A stretch of DNA of 64,000 nucleotides from Azonexus sp. (GTDB lineage: Bacteria > Pseudomonadota > Gammaproteobacteria > Burkholderiales > Rhodocyclaceae), in assembly GCF_030824335.1 (NCBI RefSeq), contig NZ_JAVBXX010000003.1, positions 234,472-298,471 of the forward strand, given 5' to 3'. Shown one piece after another: positions 42,013-53,706 of the stretch. A program made the position numbers and the translations under genes. The notes beneath the pieces were generated by a model. That model ran no database searches. It was not told where the DNA came from and was given only the letters and a program-made list of their open reading frames with translations. Position 1 is the stretch's first letter, and every line of letters starts with the position of its first letter.

Positions 42013-44058
42013 TCAGGTTCTGAAACGGCCGATGCTGGCGCGCAACTGGGTCGACAGCGCCTCCATACCGTGCGCAGTATCGGCCGTTGCTTTGGCCTGC
42101 ACATAGTTTTCTTCCGCTTGCTGGGCGATCAGTTCGACATTGCGGGCAATTTCCTGATTCGCCATGTTCTGCTCGCGCAGCGCCTCGGAAATCCCGACCA
42201 CGGCAACGCTGACTTCATCCGCCCCGGACTTGATGTCGTTGATCCTGCCGCCAGCCTCGCTGGCCAGACGAACGCCTTCGTCAACCTGCTTTTCTCCGGT
42301 TTGCATGCTGTCGACCGCATGATTTGCCCCTTGCTGAATGCTATTCACCATGCGGGTAATTTCCTGCGTCGACTGGGTCGTCCGTTCGGCCAGTTTGCGC
42401 ACTTCATCGGCCACCACGGCAAAACCCCGACCGGCCTCGCCGGCCCGTGCCGCTTCAATCGCGGCATTGAGCGCCAGCAAATTGGTCTGTTCGGCAATTT
42501 CGCGAATCACATTGACGATATGCGATATCTGCTGCGACTCCTGCCCCAGGCGCGCTACTGCCGTTGAGGAATGGCCGACGGTCTGGGCAATGGAACTCAT
42601 CCCCTGCACCGCCCGGTTGATCACTTCGATCCCGGTATCGGAAACCCTGCCCGAGGTTTCTGCAAGGCTCCGGCATGCCTCGGCATGCATTGCAACCTGC
42701 TGCATGCTGCTACTCATCTCTTCAACAGTCGCCGCCATGGTCGTTGCTGCCGAGCTTTGCTCGCCGGAACTGCTGGCAACCGATTCGGAAGCCAGCGACA
42801 AGCGGTGCGCATCATTCGCCAGACCACCAATCCCGGCATCGATTTCACTGACCATCTGCCGCAGTTGATTGCTCATCGCGTCCAGAGCCGAAAGAAGGAG
42901 CCCGACCTCATCCGACGAGGTCGCCCGGATATGTTGCGTCAGATCGCCGCCGGCCACGCGGTTCGTTACGGCAACAGCTTCGGCCAGCGGCTTGCTGATC
43001 CAGCGATGCGTGGTCCACAGAATGGCAATGGCGATCACCAGCAGAATGGATATCCCGACAATGGTCAGTTGCCACTGAACGGCAGTCACTTCACGACTGA
43101 ATTCTTCGGTATACGCCCCCGTGGCCACAATCCAGCCCCACTTCTCGAAGGGGGCTACTACCGTGATTTTTTCCCGCGCCGCAGTTTCACCCACGGCGGC
43201 GTTCTGCCACCAGTAACGCAATTCGCCAGACTTTATCTCGATCAGGCGGCGCACGACGGCAACACCGTTCTTGTCCTGAATATCGAGAATGTTCTTGCCT
43301 TCGGAAGCCGGGTGAATGATTGCCAGCCCCGGCTCTTTGACCGCGTCGATCACAAACGGGTAGCCGGACTCGCCGACCTTGAGCGCCAGAATCCTGGCCT
43401 TCAGATTTTTCAGGCTATCCGTGAAATCCATGCCAATGAACGAGATCCCGACGACTTTGCCCTCCGCATCGAGCAAAGGCAGATAAGCGCTCATGTAATT
43501 GCGGCCGAAAAGTGCAGCCGGACCAAGATAGCTTTTACCCGCCAGAACGGCAGCGTAGGCTGGATGCTTGCTGCCCAGCGGTGTACCGATCACCCGCTCA
43601 CCCGCCGGGTTGCGCAAGGAGGTCGTGACCCGGTAAAACTCGTCACCCTGGCGAACAAACAGGGTAGCCACGCCGCCGGTCGTTTTTGAAAATTGATCCA
43701 CCAGGGCGAACTGGTTATTGAGCCCGACATCACCAGCCTTCAGCAACGGCAGGGCGAGTGGCCCGGTCGGCACCTGCTGGTGTGCATCCAGCGAAATCCC
43801 CTTCGGCAAGGAAGCGGTAAAACTGGCCCCCAGCATTTCGGCTGAACGCTCAAGCACGCTGGCGTAGGCTTCGACCATGTCGACCACCTGCTGGTTGGTA
43901 CGTTTTAGCTCATCGATGCCACGCGCCTCGAGACGATTGCCAAGCCAGCTTGAAAGAAAGGTGCCCGCAACAAGAAATATCGCCACAATGACGGAGAGCA
44001 GGATGAAATTGAGCTTTGCAGCGATGGAACGGTGAGCAGCCGACAGCATGTGAGCCAT
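42013..44058 (-). CDS. Methyl-accepting chemotaxis protein with Cache sensor
   Basis: A 681-aa chemoreceptor. TM1 lies at about residues 15-38, then a large periplasmic Cache-type domain (~40-320), TM2 ([20 protein letters not shown]), HAMP, and a cytoplasmic signalling domain whose tip reads [20 protein letters not shown]. The periplasmic part has a dCache layout ([29 protein letters not shown]). Cache receptors often bind small organic acids, which would suit the acetate genes here, but nothing fixes the ligand. AGGAGG precedes ATG by about 4 nt. No CheR-binding pentapeptide at the C-terminus. Confidence 0.93.
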   Translation of the reverse strand: MAHMLSAAHRSIAAKLNFILLSVIVAIFLVAGTFLSSWLGNRLEARGIDELKRTNQQVVDMVEAYASVLERSAEMLGASFTASLPKGISLDAHQQVPTGPLALPLLKAGDVGLNNQFALVDQFSKTTGGVATLFVRQGDEFYRVTTSLRNPAGERVIGTPLGSKHPAYAAVLAGKSYLGPAALFGRNYMSAYLPLLDAEGKVVGISFIGMDFTDSLKNLKARILALKVGESGYPFVIDAVKEPGLAIIHPASEGKNILDIQDKNGVAVVRRLIEIKSGELRYWWQNAAVGETAAREKITVVAPFEKWGWIVATGAYTEEFSREVTAVQWQLTIVGISILLVIAIAILWTTHRWISKPLAEAVAVTNRVAGGDLTQHIRATSSDEVGLLLSALDAMSNQLRQMVSEIDAGIGGLANDAHRLSLASESVASSSGEQSSAATTMAATVEEMSSSMQQVAMHAEACRSLAETSGRVSDTGIEVINRAVQGMSSIAQTVGHSSTAVARLGQESQQISHIVNVIREIAEQTNLLALNAAIEAARAGEAGRGFAVVADEVRKLAERTTQSTQEITRMVNSIQQGANHAVDSMQTGEKQVDEGVRLASEAGGRINDIKSGADEVSVAVVGISEALREQNMANQEIARNVELIAQQAEENYVQAKATADTAHGMEALSTQLRASIGRFRT

Positions 44059-44270
44059 GTATCCTCCTTTTTTCCCCAAGCAGAAATAAGCATGGTGGCT
44101 TATGGCAAAGGGGAATTTTGAATGGCCAATCTTTTACGTTGGCCTGTACTTTCAGGTTGTAAAACCTTCAAGCGAAAAACGCGGACTATACACATCACCA
44201 GGCAAAGAAACGACAACTAAATAACCAGATAATGAAATGGAAATATTGTGATTACACGAAACGAGGCTCA

Positions 44271-45461
44271 GTGAACACAAAAAATCCGAACGGGCCACTG
44301 TCCGTTTTTCTTGTTTTTCTTCGCCTGGGGCTGACCGCTTTCGGCGGCCCTGTCGCGCATCTGGCTTACTTCAGGGAGGAATTTGTCCTGCGTCGGCGCT
44401 GGCTGACGGATGCAGCCTACGCCGACCTTGTCGCGCTATGTCAATTCCTGCCCGGACCGGCGAGCAGCCAGGTCGGACTGGCCATCGGTCTGCAGCAAGC
44501 CGGCTACCGTGGCGCACTGGCGGCATGGAGCGGCTTCACGCTGCCCTCGGCGCTGCTGCTGATCCTGTTTGCCCTCGCTCTGGGCGAGTTCGGCAATGCC
44601 TTGCCCGCCGGCCTGCTTCAGGGCTTGAAGATCGTTGCCGTTGCAGTCGTCGCGCAAGCCGTCTGGGGCATGGCAAAAAGCCTTTGTCCCGACGGGCTAC
44701 GACGCGTACTTGCGCTGGCGGCCACCGCGGCGCTCCTGGCATGGCCATCAGCCTGGAGCCAGATCGTGGTCATCCTGCTCGCCGGACTGATCGGCTTGAG
44801 CCGCTCATGGCCAGTGAGCGGTGCTCCGGCAGAAAGCCTCTTCCCCGGCATGGAACAACGAACCGGCGCGCTCTGGCTGGCATTTTTCTTCGCCCTGCTT
44901 ATCGCCTTGCCAGTACTAGCCCAGGCATTTCCCGTTCATGGGCTGGCCTTGATCGATGCGTTCTATCGCGCCGGTGCGCTGGTTTTCGGCGGCGGCCATG
45001 TCGTGTTGCCACTACTGCAGGCGGAAATTGTCGGTCATGGCTGGGTCGACCGCGAAATTTTCCTTGCCGGCTACGGCGCAGCCCAGGCGGTACCCGGTCC
45101 ACTGTTCACTTTCGCCGCTTTCCTCGGCGCCGCGGCCAGCCCGTCACCCAATGGCTGGGCGGGCGGCCTGCTCTGCCTGTTGGCGATCTTTCTGCCGGCC
45201 TTTCTGCTACTGGCCGGCGCCTTGCCCTTCTGGGACCGCCTGCGCACCAATCCACGGGCCAGAGCGGCGCTGGCCGGGATCAACGCGGCAGTAGTCGGCA
45301 TCCTGCTGGCAGCACTCTACGACCCACTATGGACCAGCACGATCCACACGCTGGCGGACCTGCTGCTTGCACTCCTTGCCTTCACTGCGCTGACCCTTGG
45401 CAAACAAGCGCCGTGGCGCATCGTCGCCGCCTGCGCACTGACCGGCGGGCTGTTGTTCTAG
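44271..45461 (+). CDS. chrA: Chromate transporter ChrA
   Basis: A 396-aa long-chain CHR family protein with two homologous halves. The first has FGGPVAHLAYFREEFV and QFLPGPASSQVG, the second FGGGHVVLPLLQAEIV and QAVPGPLFTFAAFLG. Exports chromate by proton or sulfate-linked transport. Start is a GTG at 44271 with CGAGG upstream; an ATG at 44232 has no ribosome site. Its stop overlaps that of the convergent zinc-ribbon gene by four bases. No chrB regulator is adjacent. Confidence 0.92.
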   Translation: MNTKNPNGPLSVFLVFLRLGLTAFGGPVAHLAYFREEFVLRRRWLTDAAYADLVALCQFLPGPASSQVGLAIGLQQAGYRGALAAWSGFTLPSALLLILFALALGEFGNALPAGLLQGLKIVAVAVVAQAVWGMAKSLCPDGLRRVLALAATAALLAWPSAWSQIVVILLAGLIGLSRSWPVSGAPAESLFPGMEQRTGALWLAFFFALLIALPVLAQAFPVHGLALIDAFYRAGALVFGGGHVVLPLLQAEIVGHGWVDREIFLAGYGAAQAVPGPLFTFAAFLGAAASPSPNGWAGGLLCLLAIFLPAFLLLAGALPFWDRLRTNPRARAALAGINAAVVGILLAALYDPLWTSTIHTLADLLLALLAFTALTLGKQAPWRIVAACALTGGLLF

Positions 45462-46501
45462 GCCTCACCGCGCGCTGCCGCGCCACAGGCGTGGCAAAAA
45501 CGGGCGAAGGCACTCTTGCGTTCCTTGCAGCCCGAGCAATGATCGAACAGGCAAATGCCGCAATGCGGGCAGAAATCGATGGCGGTGTTGCTCAGATCGA
45601 CCGTGCGCTCGCAGCCGGGGCAGACCTTCTTGCCCAGTCGCGCCAGCGCCACGTCGTAGGACAATTCCTTGCGCCGCTCGACGTCGGGCATCGCTTCGGC
45701 CAGTTTCTGTCGTTCCAGGTAGCGGTTCAGTCCGATGATCGCGTAACGGCCAACCAGCACCGTCAGCGCAATGCCAACGACGTAGCGCACCCAGCCGCCA
45801 TAGCTTGGAATGTAGGGCACGAGTTCGACAAAGAAGGCGAACAGGGCGAAGTAGATGAAGCCCCAGACAAATGGCCACCAGATGCTCTGGCGCTTTTTTG
45901 CAAATAACCAGCCGGCAACACCCAACAATGGCAGGGTCAACAACAAGCGATAGCCAAAAACCCGCAACTCCTGGCTACGCAACTCGCTGCTCAAGCGATT
46001 CCCAGCCAGTCGCTGCAACTCGCGCAACTGGCTTTGGACGCGTTGCTCCAACTGCTGCTGGTCGAGCAAAACCTGCTGTTGCGCCTGTACTGCAGCCAGC
46101 GCCTGCCGCTCGGCCGCTTTCAGGAGATCCAGCGCCGCAGTGCGGGCAATCACCTCGCTATCCTGCTCAACGCGTTTGGTAACGTGCCGAGCGGCCAGCC
46201 AGTTGTTGAACGTGTCTCTTGCGGTCGACGCGTCGGAACGGGCGGAATTCAGTTGCAGTTGCGCCTGATCAAGCGCATCTTTTGCCTGCTGCTGCGCCGT
46301 CTGAGCCTGCGTGATTTCGACCCGCAAGGCTTCGGCGGCAGGTCGGTCAATGAAGCTGTCCAGCGTCAGCCGCTGCTCCACCTTCGGCAGATTTTCGACG
46401 ATGTTTCCGCCCAGCCCGATCAAGAAACTGGCGAAGACCACGGCCACGATCCACAGACCAAAACGGAACCAGCGTTCCGACCAGCGCAATGCCTTGCTCA
46501 T
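45458..46501 (-). CDS. Membrane protein with coiled coil and C-terminal zinc ribbon
   Basis: A 347-aa protein: TM helix at about residues 14-33, a periplasmic or cytoplasmic Gln/Ala-rich coiled coil (~55-175), three more helices (~185-260), then a C-terminal double zinc ribbon with CPGCERTVD, FCPHCGICLFDHCSGC and FCHACG. Function unknown; similar zinc-ribbon membrane proteins occur in betaproteobacteria. Start at 46501 has AGGTGG about 7 nt upstream. Convergent overlap with chrA. Confidence 0.8.
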   Translation of the reverse strand: MSKALRWSERWFRFGLWIVAVVFASFLIGLGGNIVENLPKVEQRLTLDSFIDRPAAEALRVEITQAQTAQQQAKDALDQAQLQLNSARSDASTARDTFNNWLAARHVTKRVEQDSEVIARTAALDLLKAAERQALAAVQAQQQVLLDQQQLEQRVQSQLRELQRLAGNRLSSELRSQELRVFGYRLLLTLPLLGVAGWLFAKKRQSIWWPFVWGFIYFALFAFFVELVPYIPSYGGWVRYVVGIALTVLVGRYAIIGLNRYLERQKLAEAMPDVERRKELSYDVALARLGKKVCPGCERTVDLSNTAIDFCPHCGICLFDHCSGCKERKSAFARFCHACGAAARGEA

Positions 46502-46720
46502 TTTCGCCACCTTTCAATGCGTTGAAGGCGTCATGTTACAAGCCAATCAGCATGCCGCGCACAGCACATCGCAGCGATCCAGCGCGTGTGCCGCGTTCCG
46601 TCGATGCATCCAGAGGGATGCGAGTTTTGCGGTCAACTGGCAGAACTCGCCATTTTCCCGGGTTGGCAAACGGGCAGCCAAGGCGAGCCATATAGGCACG
46701 CCCAAGCGGACAAAACGCCC

Positions 46721-47374
46721 TTAGATTTCGCTGATGACCACGTCGGCCGACAAGCGGGATTTCGGCAAGCTTGCATTGAAATCCTGCGCACTGCGATAGC
46801 CGAGCGCCAACAGGACCACGCTGCGCAAGCCTTTTTCTTCCAGACCGAGCGCCTGATCCAGCGCGGCGCAATCGATCCCTTCCATCGGGCACGCATCCAG
46901 CCCCAGAGAGGCAGCGCCGAACATCAAGCTGCCCAGCGCAAGGTAAACCTGCTTGTCCATCCACACTGGTGCATCCTGCAATTGATCGCGGTGCAGGCTG
47001 GCATAAAAATTACGCGTGTTCTGCTGGCCTGTCCGGGCTTCTGGCGTAGCAAAGCGACCATCCTTCTCTTCTTGCGCCAGGATCGACGCCAGATGCGCGT
47101 CATCCAGTTCACGGCGAGCGCACAGCACGACCACATGCGATGCATTGCGCACCTTGGGTTCGTTGTAAGCAAAATTGGCCTTCAGGGTATCGGCAATAGA
47201 CGCCTTGCCTGACTCGCTGCTGGCAATGATGAAATGCCAAGGTTGGGAATTGACGGAAGACGGCGCAAAACGCAGCAGCGTGCGCAACTGGTCGATCAAG
47301 GCGGCATCAATGCGCCGGCTGGCATCGAATGCCTTGCAAGTGTGACGGGTACTGGCGATCTCGGCGATATTCAT
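46721..47374 (-). CDS. NfsB-like NAD(P)H nitroreductase
   Basis: A 217-aa flavin reductase. The family signatures are STRHTCKAFD at the N-terminus, APSSVNSQPWHFIIA, and the C-terminal half with LDACPMEGID and LALGYRS. The E. coli NfsB group reduces nitroaromatics and quinones in two-electron steps using FMN. Start ATG at 47374 has GGAG about 9 nt upstream. Follows the DUF342 gene by 85 nt on the same strand. Confidence 0.9.
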   Translation of the reverse strand: MNIAEIASTRHTCKAFDASRRIDAALIDQLRTLLRFAPSSVNSQPWHFIIASSESGKASIADTLKANFAYNEPKVRNASHVVVLCARRELDDAHLASILAQEEKDGRFATPEARTGQQNTRNFYASLHRDQLQDAPVWMDKQVYLALGSLMFGAASLGLDACPMEGIDCAALDQALGLEEKGLRSVVLLALGYRSAQDFNASLPKSRLSADVVISEI

Positions 47375-47459
47375 GGGAAGTGGCTCCGGATTCTGGTCAA
47401 ATGACAGTGAAAAATAGCAAGGCTGCACGGCCAAGCTGCGGACGGCAAGATAACGGGCG

Positions 47460-49085
47460 CTAGGGCTTTTCGTCCAGCGCCAGCAACGCCAGGCCGTCCC
47501 GACCGATCCCGACGGCACAAGCGCCCTGTTCCCCGGTAACGCGGTAACGCTGATTGCCCATGTGCACCTCGACCCCCTCGTGCAGAAGTTGCTGAGCTAC
47601 GACACGCGACTGTTGCGAAAGCTCAATTTTTTTCGTCAGCACATCGTGTTCTTCGCGCATGGCTGCAATTTCTGCCGATAACGAAGCGGCAGTCGTACGC
47701 GCCTTTTCGCACATTTCCGGGCGCAATTTGCCAGGATTCTTGCGGGCGAAATCAAGCAATTTGCTGACTTCCAGCAACTGGGTTTCGCGCTCATCCCGCA
47801 GCTTGCTCATTTGCAGCAACTGCTTGTGCATCAGCGGATTGACCCCGATTTCACAATAGGTCAGCACGCGGTTGGGCGAACCGATGACTTTGGCCGTAAT
47901 CGACAGCGTGGCATGGATGCGCCCGCCGATGATGTGGCCACGCCGCTTGCCGGCCACATGCACGTGATTGATCGCCGACAACTCGCACTGCATTGCCGTG
48001 TCGTCGATGAAAATACTGTCCCCCGCTTCGATCCGCGCCTGCTGGGCATACGCCGCGTGGATCGAGCCGGCACAATGAATGTGACATTCCTCGCTGGTCT
48101 TGCGGCCCAGGGAGCCCATCACACCGCCCTTGACGACAATACTGCCGCCGGCCTCCAGCGTCCCCATATCGACCACGCCCCCCACTTCGATATCGCCACT
48201 GGCCTTGACCCGCATACCGGTATTGATATCGCCCTTGATCACCACGCTGCCGTCGAAATCGATATTCCCGCTGGCCGTACCGACTTCCGCCACATTGAAT
48301 ACCGGCTCGACGATCATGCCGCCTTTGACCACGACGGGCTGCCCGGTAATCGCGGCGACCAGCAAATCCGGATTGGCCGGATCGAAAGCCGTCCCCGGCA
48401 GCGATGATGCATAGGCTGCCGGCTTGCCAGGCAGCGCGTCGATTTTTTCACCAAGCAGCGTTTTACCGGGCGTCCCGGGCGTTGGCGGGTGGCGCAACAT
48501 CAACCAGTCGCCCGCATGCACGACAAAAATATCCCCCAGGTCACGATAATCGGTGTGACCGCTTTCATCGACCCGAGGCACGCGGCTGCGCACATCCGGG
48601 ATCAGGGACTCCAGCCGACCGTCCAGCCCATGCTCGGGGGGCAAACCACGCGCAATCACCAGGCCCTCGGCGGCGCCGGCGGCAACTGCTGCTGCAATGG
48701 CATCGTGCAGAATTCCATCGCCGATACCGTTATCTGCCAAAAGTGCAAAAATCGAGTCGGCGTCAACCGGAACACCACCCGCTGCAGGCTGAATATCGAG
48801 ATATGCCTCAACACCATCAGCTGAAATTTCAATGTTCAGACTGGCATCGACAGACTCGGCCAATTTGATTTCAAGCGCCGTACCAGCGTTGTAATTGGCC
48901 AGCACGGCAAGCAGTGCCTGTGGCTCGTAACGTAATGTCGCATAACCATTTTTGGTCAGATACTCATTCAACCAGACGTCATCAATCGGACTCGACTCGG
49001 CGTCTGGCGTCACGGTCGCCATCAGCGACTTGCTCTCCTGATCAAGCCGCAAGCTCAGGCCTCGCCCTCTTTGATCTTCTTCCAT
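47460..49085 (-). CDS. DUF342 / FapA-like protein
   Basis: A 541-aa DUF342 protein. The N-terminal ~160 residues are a separate domain; the central part (~200-400) contains the repeated beta-strand pattern of the family (DGSVVIKGDINTGMRVKASG, GGVVDMGTLEAGGSIVVKGG). A coiled coil follows (~420-500). The family includes FapA, which is thought to bind cell-envelope or polymer components; the exact role is unknown. Start at 49085 (MEEDQRG) is chosen over a nearer ATG because GGGAGGGG is correctly spaced only for it. Confidence 0.85.
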   Translation of the reverse strand: MEEDQRGRGLSLRLDQESKSLMATVTPDAESSPIDDVWLNEYLTKNGYATLRYEPQALLAVLANYNAGTALEIKLAESVDASLNIEISADGVEAYLDIQPAAGGVPVDADSIFALLADNGIGDGILHDAIAAAVAAGAAEGLVIARGLPPEHGLDGRLESLIPDVRSRVPRVDESGHTDYRDLGDIFVVHAGDWLMLRHPPTPGTPGKTLLGEKIDALPGKPAAYASSLPGTAFDPANPDLLVAAITGQPVVVKGGMIVEPVFNVAEVGTASGNIDFDGSVVIKGDINTGMRVKASGDIEVGGVVDMGTLEAGGSIVVKGGVMGSLGRKTSEECHIHCAGSIHAAYAQQARIEAGDSIFIDDTAMQCELSAINHVHVAGKRRGHIIGGRIHATLSITAKVIGSPNRVLTYCEIGVNPLMHKQLLQMSKLRDERETQLLEVSKLLDFARKNPGKLRPEMCEKARTTAASLSAEIAAMREEHDVLTKKIELSQQSRVVAQQLLHEGVEVHMGNQRYRVTGEQGACAVGIGRDGLALLALDEKP

Positions 49086-49281
49086 GGACATCCCCTCCCC
49101 CAAGGATTGCTTTGATGTGTTTATCAATTAATACGCAAATATCTGTTTTTCTTGCATATTAGCCCATTTTTAACAAAATACGCGCCGCTGAAATCCCCCG
49201 CCCCCTCTTGCGACCCGTTAAAATCGCCCGGTTTCGCCGTCTTCTGCGGTCAACCCTGTTTCATTGCCGATTTCCACCACG

Positions 49282-51243
<1,962 letters not shown>

Positions 51244-51315
51244 GCAACGGCCCGGCACGAACCAAAATCATCCCGCCACACCAGCATCTCCCGCCAAATA
51301 CCATCGAGTCCGCCC

Positions 51316-52152
51316 ATGAAAACACCGAAAAGACTCATCACGCTCGTTGAGGAAGGCCTGGTTGACGAAGTCCTGGGTCAGTTAATGAGCGGCAAGGAAG
51401 CCACCGTCTATATCGTTCGCTGCGGCGAGCACATTCGTTGCGCCAAGGTATACAAGGATGCCAAGCAGCGCAGTTTCCGCAAGGCCGCTTCCTATCAGGA
51501 AGGCCGCAAGGTGAAGAATAGCCGGCAAGCGCGGGCCATGGAAAAAGGCAGTCGCTACGGCCGCCAGATGCAGGAAGAAACCTGGCAGAACGCCGAAGTT
51601 GATGCCCTTTACCGGCTGGCCAACGCTGGCGTTCGGGTGCCGCAGCCGCACATCTGCTTCGAGGGTGTACTGCTGATGGATCTGGTCACCGATGCGGAAG
51701 GCAATGTGGCACCGCGGCTCAACGATGTCGCGTTGAGCGAGGCGACCGCACTGGAATACCACGCCCTGCTGGTCAACCAGGTGGTGCGCATGCTGTGCGC
51801 CGGGATCATTCACGGCGATCTTTCGGAATACAACATTCTCGTTGCCGAAGACGGCCCGGTCATCATCGACCTGCCGCAGGCCATCGACGCGTCGGCCAAC
51901 AGCACGGCGGCCGAAATGCTGGAGCGCGACGTGATCAATCTGCGCAGCTATTTCAGCGCCTTTGCCCCGTCGCTGAAAGATACCCAATATGGCAAGGAAA
52001 TCTGGAGCCTGTACGAAAGCGGCAACTTGCGGCCCGATCAGGTGCTGAGCGGCCAGGTCGTCCTCGATGACAGCCCGGCCGACGTCGAAGCAGTATTGCG
52101 CCAGGTAGAAGAAGCGATCCGGGAAGATGAAATTCGCCGGATGTGCCGTTAA
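51316..52152 (+). CDS. RIO-type serine protein kinase
   Basis: A 278-aa atypical protein kinase. The ATP site includes SGKEATVYIV and the Lys in RCAKVYK; the catalytic loop is IIHGDLSEYNILV (Asp168) and the metal loop IIDLPQA, both as in RIO1/RIO2-like bacterial kinases. Insert SRQARAMEKGSRYGRQMQEE is basic and typical. Bacterial RIO kinases are poorly understood and their targets are unknown. Lies 72 nt behind parE and overlaps (or abuts) the patatin gene. Confidence 0.9.
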   Translation: MKTPKRLITLVEEGLVDEVLGQLMSGKEATVYIVRCGEHIRCAKVYKDAKQRSFRKAASYQEGRKVKNSRQARAMEKGSRYGRQMQEETWQNAEVDALYRLANAGVRVPQPHICFEGVLLMDLVTDAEGNVAPRLNDVALSEATALEYHALLVNQVVRMLCAGIIHGDLSEYNILVAEDGPVIIDLPQAIDASANSTAAEMLERDVINLRSYFSAFAPSLKDTQYGKEIWSLYESGNLRPDQVLSGQVVLDDSPADVEAVLRQVEEAIREDEIRRMCR

Positions 52153-52153
52153 C

Positions 52154-53044
52154 GTGAGCCGCATACGCACCCTCTCCCTGCTGCGCCGCAGCCTGTTGAC
52201 CGCCGGTTTGCTCTGGCTGACCGGCTGCGCCTCGCCACCGCCAGCCAAACCGCTGATTATCGCGGTCAACCCACCGGCCAAGGCAAAAATTGCCCTCGCC
52301 CTCGGAGGCGGTGCAGCACGCGGCTTTGCCCACATCGGCGTGATCAAGATGCTGGAATCGCAAGGCATCGTGCCCGACTACATCGTTGGCACCAGTGCCG
52401 GCGCTGTCGTCGGATCACTGTACGCCGGCGGCTTCGATGCCTTCGCCATGCAGAAAATTGCCCAACAACTGGACGAGACCCTCTTTGCCGACTGGACACT
52501 CGGCGGACGCGGATTGCTGAAAGGCGAAGCGCTGCAGGATTTCATCAATCAACATCTCAACCGGCGACCGCTGGAAAAACTACGCATTCCTTTCGGTACC
52601 GTCGCCACCGATCTGAACAGCGGTGAGCGCGTGGTCTTTCGCAACGGCGATACCGGCATGGCGGTACGTGCTTCGGCCGCCGTTCCCGGCGTTTTTCAGC
52701 CCACCCGGATCAATGGCAAAAACTATGTCGATGGTGGTCTGAGCAGCCCGATTCCGGTTAAGGCAGCGCGCGAAATGGGCGCCGACTTCGTCATCGCCGT
52801 CGATATTTCGGCCATTGCCGAAGGCCAGCCGGTAGATAGCATGAGCAGTATCCTGTGGCAAACCACAACGATCATGGGCAGCATCATCGGCAAGAACGAA
52901 CTGGCCAGCGCTGACATCGTCATCCGGCCGAAGCTGCCCTACGTCAAATCCTGGGACTTCACCGCCCGCCACGACGCAATGCTTGAAGGCGAACGCGCCG
53001 CACTGGTGGCGTTACCGGCGATCAAACAAAAACTGGGGCGCTGA
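52154..53044 (+). CDS. Patatin-like phospholipase, lipoprotein
   Basis: A 296-aa patatin-family esterase with a lipoprotein signal (LLWLTGCAS). Motifs: oxyanion hole GGGAARGFAH, nucleophile GTSAG (Ser81) and catalytic DGG (Asp193). RssA-like domain order. Start GTG at 52154 directly follows the kinase stop (one base between); an ATG at 52127 would overlap the kinase and is less likely. Role: cleavage of membrane lipids or fatty acyl esters in the periplasm. Confidence 0.88.
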   Translation: MSRIRTLSLLRRSLLTAGLLWLTGCASPPPAKPLIIAVNPPAKAKIALALGGGAARGFAHIGVIKMLESQGIVPDYIVGTSAGAVVGSLYAGGFDAFAMQKIAQQLDETLFADWTLGGRGLLKGEALQDFINQHLNRRPLEKLRIPFGTVATDLNSGERVVFRNGDTGMAVRASAAVPGVFQPTRINGKNYVDGGLSSPIPVKAAREMGADFVIAVDISAIAEGQPVDSMSSILWQTTTIMGSIIGKNELASADIVIRPKLPYVKSWDFTARHDAMLEGERAALVALPAIKQKLGR

Positions 53045-53055
53045 GGCAGTCGACC

Positions 53056-53322
53056 GTGGCAATGCATACTGTACACATGCCCAAATACCCGGAATGCTGG
53101 GAAAGCTGCGGTTCGTGTGCCAGCGGCGATGTGTTCATCCTGGAAATCCTGGTACAAATCGGTGACTTGCTGGCTCGGGACGACAATATCCTGACGCTGG
53201 AAACCGGCAAGGTGGCGCTGGATATCCCCACCCCCTGGGCCGGCCGAGTTCTTGAAATACATGTGACGGCGGGCGACAAAGTCGCCGAAGGTGCGCCACT
53301 GCTTACACTGGAAAGTGAATGA
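53056..53322 (+). CDS. Stand-alone lipoyl/biotinyl-like domain
   Basis: An 88-aa protein that is one lipoyl-type beta-barrel. The hairpin reads LETGKVALDIPTPWAGRV; the attachment loop has Gly-Lys-Val (Lys52) where Asp-Lys-Ala is usual, so lipoylation is possible but not certain. It has two extra Cys (CGSC) near residue 20. Start is GTG at 53056 with GAGG 9 nt upstream; an ATG two codons later is alternative. Follows the patatin gene by 11 nt. Confidence 0.75.
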   Translation: MAMHTVHMPKYPECWESCGSCASGDVFILEILVQIGDLLARDDNILTLETGKVALDIPTPWAGRVLEIHVTAGDKVAEGAPLLTLESE

Positions 53323-53416
53323 ACCGTGATTGCTACCGCCGCCTGTCAGCTTATCGGACACCACATCGCCAAATGACAGCCAGCGAAAGACGCCCAGGCA
53401 ACAGGAACTCCTGATC

Positions 53417-53641
53417 ATGAAAATAATTGCCTATCTGGTTTTGCTGAGCATTCTGGGTAGCATTACCTGGAAATATCCCTTCCTGTTTGAACTGCCCCTG
53501 ATCGGTGCCATCGCTGGCGCCTATTGGTTGTTTTTCCGCCAGCCCGATCAAAATACAAAGCCAGAAGATCACCAGAAACCACAAAGTCAGCAAGCCAACC
53601 GGGAAAATGCACTTTTGCCTTTGCATAAGCGGCCGGATTGA
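53417..53641 (+). CDS. Small membrane-anchored protein
   Basis: A 74-aa protein with two short hydrophobic segments (about residues 1-18 and 25-42; YLVLLSILGSITWKYP and LPLIGAIAGAYWLFF) and a hydrophilic Gln/Asn-rich tail. AGGA lies about 12 nt before ATG. No family recognised. Confidence 0.55.
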   Translation: MKIIAYLVLLSILGSITWKYPFLFELPLIGAIAGAYWLFFRQPDQNTKPEDHQKPQSQQANRENALLPLHKRPD

Positions 53642-53706
53642 CCTAAAGTACAACTAAGTCGTCGAAGTGTCTTTGACCTTCAAATTGTTTATTCGAGGTA
53701 AATAAA

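Noticed and set aside
44438-45907. A 489-codon plus-strand frame overlapping chrA
   Set aside because: Alternative frame of chrA and antisense to the zinc-ribbon gene; Arg/Pro-rich and without family features.
46502-46720. Short frames in the gap between the zinc-ribbon protein and nitroreductase
   Set aside because: They lack ribosome sites and protein-like composition; I see no gene in this stretch.
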